Source: Streptosporangiaceae bacterium
Lineage (GTDB): Bacteria > Actinomycetota > Actinomycetes > Streptosporangiales > Streptosporangiaceae
Assembly: GCA_030039095.1 (NCBI GenBank)
Contig: JASHQP010000359.1
Location: 1-19,479 of the forward strand
Length of the DNA: 19,479 nt
Reading direction: 5' to 3'
Made by a program: the position numbers and the translations under genes. Of this stretch, positions 17,496 through 19,479 are shown piece by piece. Position 1 is the stretch's first letter; each line of letters begins with the position of its first letter. The notes below the pieces were generated by a model that saw nothing but the letters and a program-made list of their open reading frames with translations, was not told the DNA's origin and made no database searches.

Positions 17496-17927
17496 ATGGC
17501 GGATAACAGGCTGTCTGTACGCGACCGTGAGCAGTTCCTGGCAGAGCCGCACATCGCCGCTTTGTCGGTGGCGGATGGGGAGGGGCGCGGCCCGCTCACC
17601 CTGCCGATCTGGTACCAGTACGAACCTGGCGGGGAAGCGTGGGTGCTGACCGAAGCCGGGTCCCGGAAGGCCCGTCTGATCCAGGCTGCCGGCCGTTTCA
17701 CGCTGATGGTCGATCGGACTGCGCCAACGGTCCGGTACGTGTCGGTCGAAGGGCCGGTCACGCGGACGATCCCAGGGACCGATGCACACCTGCGGGAGAT
17801 CACCGAGCGCTACGTGCCGCCGGAGAAGGTCGCGGCCTACCTCGAGTTCGCCAAGGCAGATTTTGGCGAGCAGGTCGCGATCTACCTGCGCCCGCAGCGA
17901 TGGCTGACAGCGGATCTGGGGTCCTGA
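17496..17927 (+). CDS. Pyridoxamine 5'-phosphate oxidase-fold flavin/F420-binding protein
   Basis: A 143-residue protein of the split beta-barrel (PPOX/FDOR) fold, usually a homodimer binding FMN, F420 or haem. Visible family features are the start MADNRLSVRDREQFLAEPHI, then AALSVADGEGRGPLTLPIWYQYEP, WVLTEAGSRKARLIQAAGRF and VRYVSVEGPVTR, a typical strand order for short actinobacterial members. The C-terminal VAIYLRPQRWLTADL is the usual last strand. The cofactor cannot be told from sequence by eye; FMN and F420 are both possible, and the reaction is unknown. The ATG is the first start and lacks a ribosome site, in line with a leaderless message. It is divergent from the amine oxidase and converges on the P450 gene; no electron-transfer partner is adjacent. 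Confidence 0.85.
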   Translation: MADNRLSVRDREQFLAEPHIAALSVADGEGRGPLTLPIWYQYEPGGEAWVLTEAGSRKARLIQAAGRFTLMVDRTAPTVRYVSVEGPVTRTIPGTDAHLREITERYVPPEKVAAYLEFAKADFGEQVAIYLRPQRWLTADLGS

Positions 17928-17999
17928 TGTAGCCAGCCAGGGGTGGGGCCGTCCGCGCGCGCCGTCTTGTCCTGACCCACAACCGGCAGCCGATTCTGG

Positions 18000-19208
18000 C
18001 TAGCCCCGAAGCGCCGGGATGTCCCACCGGACGTGCAGCGCAGGTGGCTTGCGGAATACGACTCCCCGCGGCGCCAGACGGCGCACCGGATCGAGCCGCA
18101 GGCCCGGCAGCCGGAGCAGGGCGGCCATGGCGGCGCGGGTCTCCAGCCGGGCCAGGCTCGCGCCAAGGCAGAAGTGCGGGCCATGGGCGAACGCCAGGTT
18201 CTGCCTGGCGTTCGCCCGGTGCAGGTCGAATCGGTCCGGATCGGGGAAGAACGCCGGGTCCCGGCCCGCTCCCGCCAGGGAGACCGTGACCAGATCCCCG
18301 CGCCGGATCGCCGCCCCGGCGAGCGTGACGTCAGCGGTCGCGTAGCGGTCCACGACCGCGGCGGCCGGCTCGAGCCGCAGCGACTCCTCTATGGCGTTCG
18401 CCGCCAGCCCAGGGTCGCCGATCACCTCGGCAAGCTGAGCGGGATGATCGAGCAGGTGCAGGACGGCGTTGCAGATCATGCCCTCGGTGGTCTCGATCCC
18501 GCCGAACATCAGCACCGCCGCGTTCGACACGACCTCGCTGTCGCGCAGACCGCCTGCCCTGGCGGCCGCCGAGAGCAGGGAATCCCCGTCAGCCCGGGCG
18601 ATCGCCGCCCGCACGTCCGCGCTCAGCTCGGCGAACGCCGCCGACCCGCGGGTGGCGGAGTTCGGCTCGGGACCGTGGCCCGATTGCCCGGCCATGGCCG
18701 ACACCGCGCCGACGATCTCGTCGTACCAGGCCAGGATCACCTTCGGGTCCGTCTGGCCAAGACCCAGCACGTCGGCGACGACGGCAACCGCCAGCTGCCC
18801 GGCCACGCTGCGCCGCAGCTCGGCCTCGCCGGCCGCGGCGAGCCCGGCCACCAGCCGGCTGGCCTCGGTCTCGGCGAACTTCTCGAGCCGGGCCGCCGAG
18901 TCGGCCGACCGGAAGGCCTCGGCGAACGGATCGCGGTGCCGCTTGTGCTCCGCGCCGTCGAGCGAGAGCATGCTCGGCCCCACCACCCGGGCGGTCGAGA
19001 ACCTGGGATCGTCGACCGTGAACGTCCGGCTGTCCCGCAGCACGCGCAGCGCCAGGTCCCGGCGCGTCACCAGCCAGCCGCCCAGGACCGGCAGCCATGA
19101 CACGGGCTCGCTGGCGCGAAGCCGGCGCAGCACCGGGTGCATGCTCGTATCGAGATCGCGCATGCTCACGGCCGCGCCGAGCGGGAACGAGCCGGGCGGG
19201 CCTGGCAT
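18000..19208 (-). CDS. Cytochrome P450
   Basis: A 402-residue soluble bacterial P450 (haem-thiolate monooxygenase). The I-helix oxygen-activation motif is FGGIETTEG (F235-T241). The K-helix ExxR is E275-R278 (EESLRLEP). The haem loop FAHGPHFCLGASLARLE carries the axial cysteine C347. GPSMLSLDGAEHKRHRDPF is the usual C-helix region with the haem-propionate His/Arg. Length is normal and there is no membrane anchor, as in actinomycete CYPs; the CYP family and substrate cannot be assigned by eye. No ferredoxin or reductase gene is adjacent, so electrons must come from partners elsewhere. The ATG at 19206-19208 has TAGCGT seven bases upstream and no ribosome site. It may be a tailoring or catabolic enzyme. 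Confidence 0.94.
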   Translation of the reverse strand: MPGPPGSFPLGAAVSMRDLDTSMHPVLRRLRASEPVSWLPVLGGWLVTRRDLALRVLRDSRTFTVDDPRFSTARVVGPSMLSLDGAEHKRHRDPFAEAFRSADSAARLEKFAETEASRLVAGLAAAGEAELRRSVAGQLAVAVVADVLGLGQTDPKVILAWYDEIVGAVSAMAGQSGHGPEPNSATRGSAAFAELSADVRAAIARADGDSLLSAAARAGGLRDSEVVSNAAVLMFGGIETTEGMICNAVLHLLDHPAQLAEVIGDPGLAANAIEESLRLEPAAAVVDRYATADVTLAGAAIRRGDLVTVSLAGAGRDPAFFPDPDRFDLHRANARQNLAFAHGPHFCLGASLARLETRAAMAALLRLPGLRLDPVRRLAPRGVVFRKPPALHVRWDIPALRG

Positions 19209-19215
19209 GATCCCG

Positions 19216-19221
19216 ACGCTA
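19216..19221 (-). promoter_or_regulatory. -10 box of the P450 gene, probably leaderless
   Basis: On the minus strand TAGCGT fits TANNNT and ends seven bases before the P450 ATG (19208). The preceding gene on this strand stops at 19279, so the promoter lies in a 70-base gap. No Shine-Dalgarno sequence precedes the ATG. Confidence 0.45.
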
Positions 19222-19249
19222 CCCCAGCCCCTTCCCGATACCTCTTCAC

Positions 19250-19286
19250 GCGCCCTCAGAGCTACCGGGGAAGCGCCCTCAGAGCT
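19250..19286. repeat. 14-bp perfect direct repeat at the end of the NYN-domain gene
   Basis: GCGCCCTCAGAGCT occurs at 19250-19263 and 19273-19286. The second copy contains the stop codon and last codons of the NYN-domain gene, so the first looks like a short duplication of the gene end placed 23 bases downstream of it. No function is evident. Confidence 0.6.
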
Positions 19287-19479
19287 GGCCGAGCAGCCAG
19301 CCGGGGCCGGTCACCGAGGCCCCCGCCGCCGTGCACCGGTCGCGCAGCTGCCTGTCGGCGGTCACCACGAGGCGGCGGCCCGGCAGATCCCCGGCCAGTT
19401 CGGCGATGGTGTCGTCGCCCGAGCCAGGGGCCGCAACGACCCGAACCCGGCCCGCGCCCTCCGGCGGGCCGGCTGGGCC
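19279..19479 (-). CDS. NYN/PIN-like domain protein, C-terminal 66 residues
   Basis: The visible end of a gene that runs off base 19479 and stops with TGA at 19279-19281. The segment VRVVAAPGSGDDTIAELAGD, then LPGRRLVVTADRQLRDRCTA and GPGWLLGQL matches the second half of small actinobacterial NYN (YacP/PIN-fold) proteins: the acidic GDDTI metal-site turn, then the VVTADRQLRDR strand and helix. Such proteins are presumed RNA nucleases, but the reaction of this subgroup is not established. The N-terminal half with the first acidic residue is outside the window. It lies upstream of the P450 gene on the same strand with a 70-base gap. Confidence 0.8.
   Translation of the reverse strand, partial: GPAGPPEGAGRVRVVAAPGSGDDTIAELAGDLPGRRLVVTADRQLRDRCTAAGASVTGPGWLLGQL

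Noticed and set aside
17930..18002. Inverted repeat TAGCCAG/CTGGCTA between the PPOX and P450 genes
   Set aside because: Seven-base arms are separated by 59 bases, so a terminator hairpin is unlikely and chance is a fair explanation.

Overview
The window is high-GC (about 70% by eye) with strong G/C third-position bias and many GTG starts. It carries a complete GlgE-type alpha-glucan cluster, a BldC-like regulator, a P450 and a PknB-type kinase. Together these indicate an actinomycete (class Actinomycetia, Streptomyces/Streptosporangiales-like); I cannot name the genus. It looks like ordinary chromosome: I see no rRNA, tRNA, insertion sequence, phage block or CRISPR array.

Layout. Bases 1-2666 are a minus-strand block: a Ser/Thr protein kinase cut by the window edge, a conserved protein of unknown function, an enoyl-CoA hydratase and a doubtful small leader gene. 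A strong-looking -35/-10 promoter at 2721-2749 appears to drive this block. Bases 2700-4100 are a regulatory island: an XRE-type helix-turn-helix gene, a perfect 18-bp-stem hairpin, a BldC-like MerR-family gene, a possible 24-codon Cys-containing leader ORF, repeated GCGAAGG motifs, and a shared quasi-palindrome TTGACTAGACA upstream of both regulators.

Bases 4079-14607 are the alpha-glucan cluster. glgP (minus, with its own terminator) is divergent from glgE-treS-mak-glgB (plus). TreS isomerises trehalose and maltose, Mak phosphorylates maltose, GlgE transfers maltosyl units from maltose-1-phosphate onto alpha-1,4-glucan, GlgB adds branches, and GlgP releases glucose-1-phosphate. All catalytic residues I checked are present. 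The most unusual point is that mak appears to have lost its normal stop: a TGA-to-TGG difference at the glgB start would turn a standard 4-base ATGA overlap into a 136-base overlap with a low-complexity tail.

Bases 14628-19479 hold unrelated accessory enzymes: a YfcE-type metallophosphoesterase, a DODA/LigB-type ring-cleaving dioxygenase, a flavin amine oxidase, a PPOX-fold flavin/F420 protein, a cytochrome P450, and the C-terminus of a NYN-domain protein. Several genes (glgE, the PPOX gene, the P450 gene) have a TAGCnT -10 box ending 6-7 bases before the start codon, the arrangement expected of leaderless transcripts.
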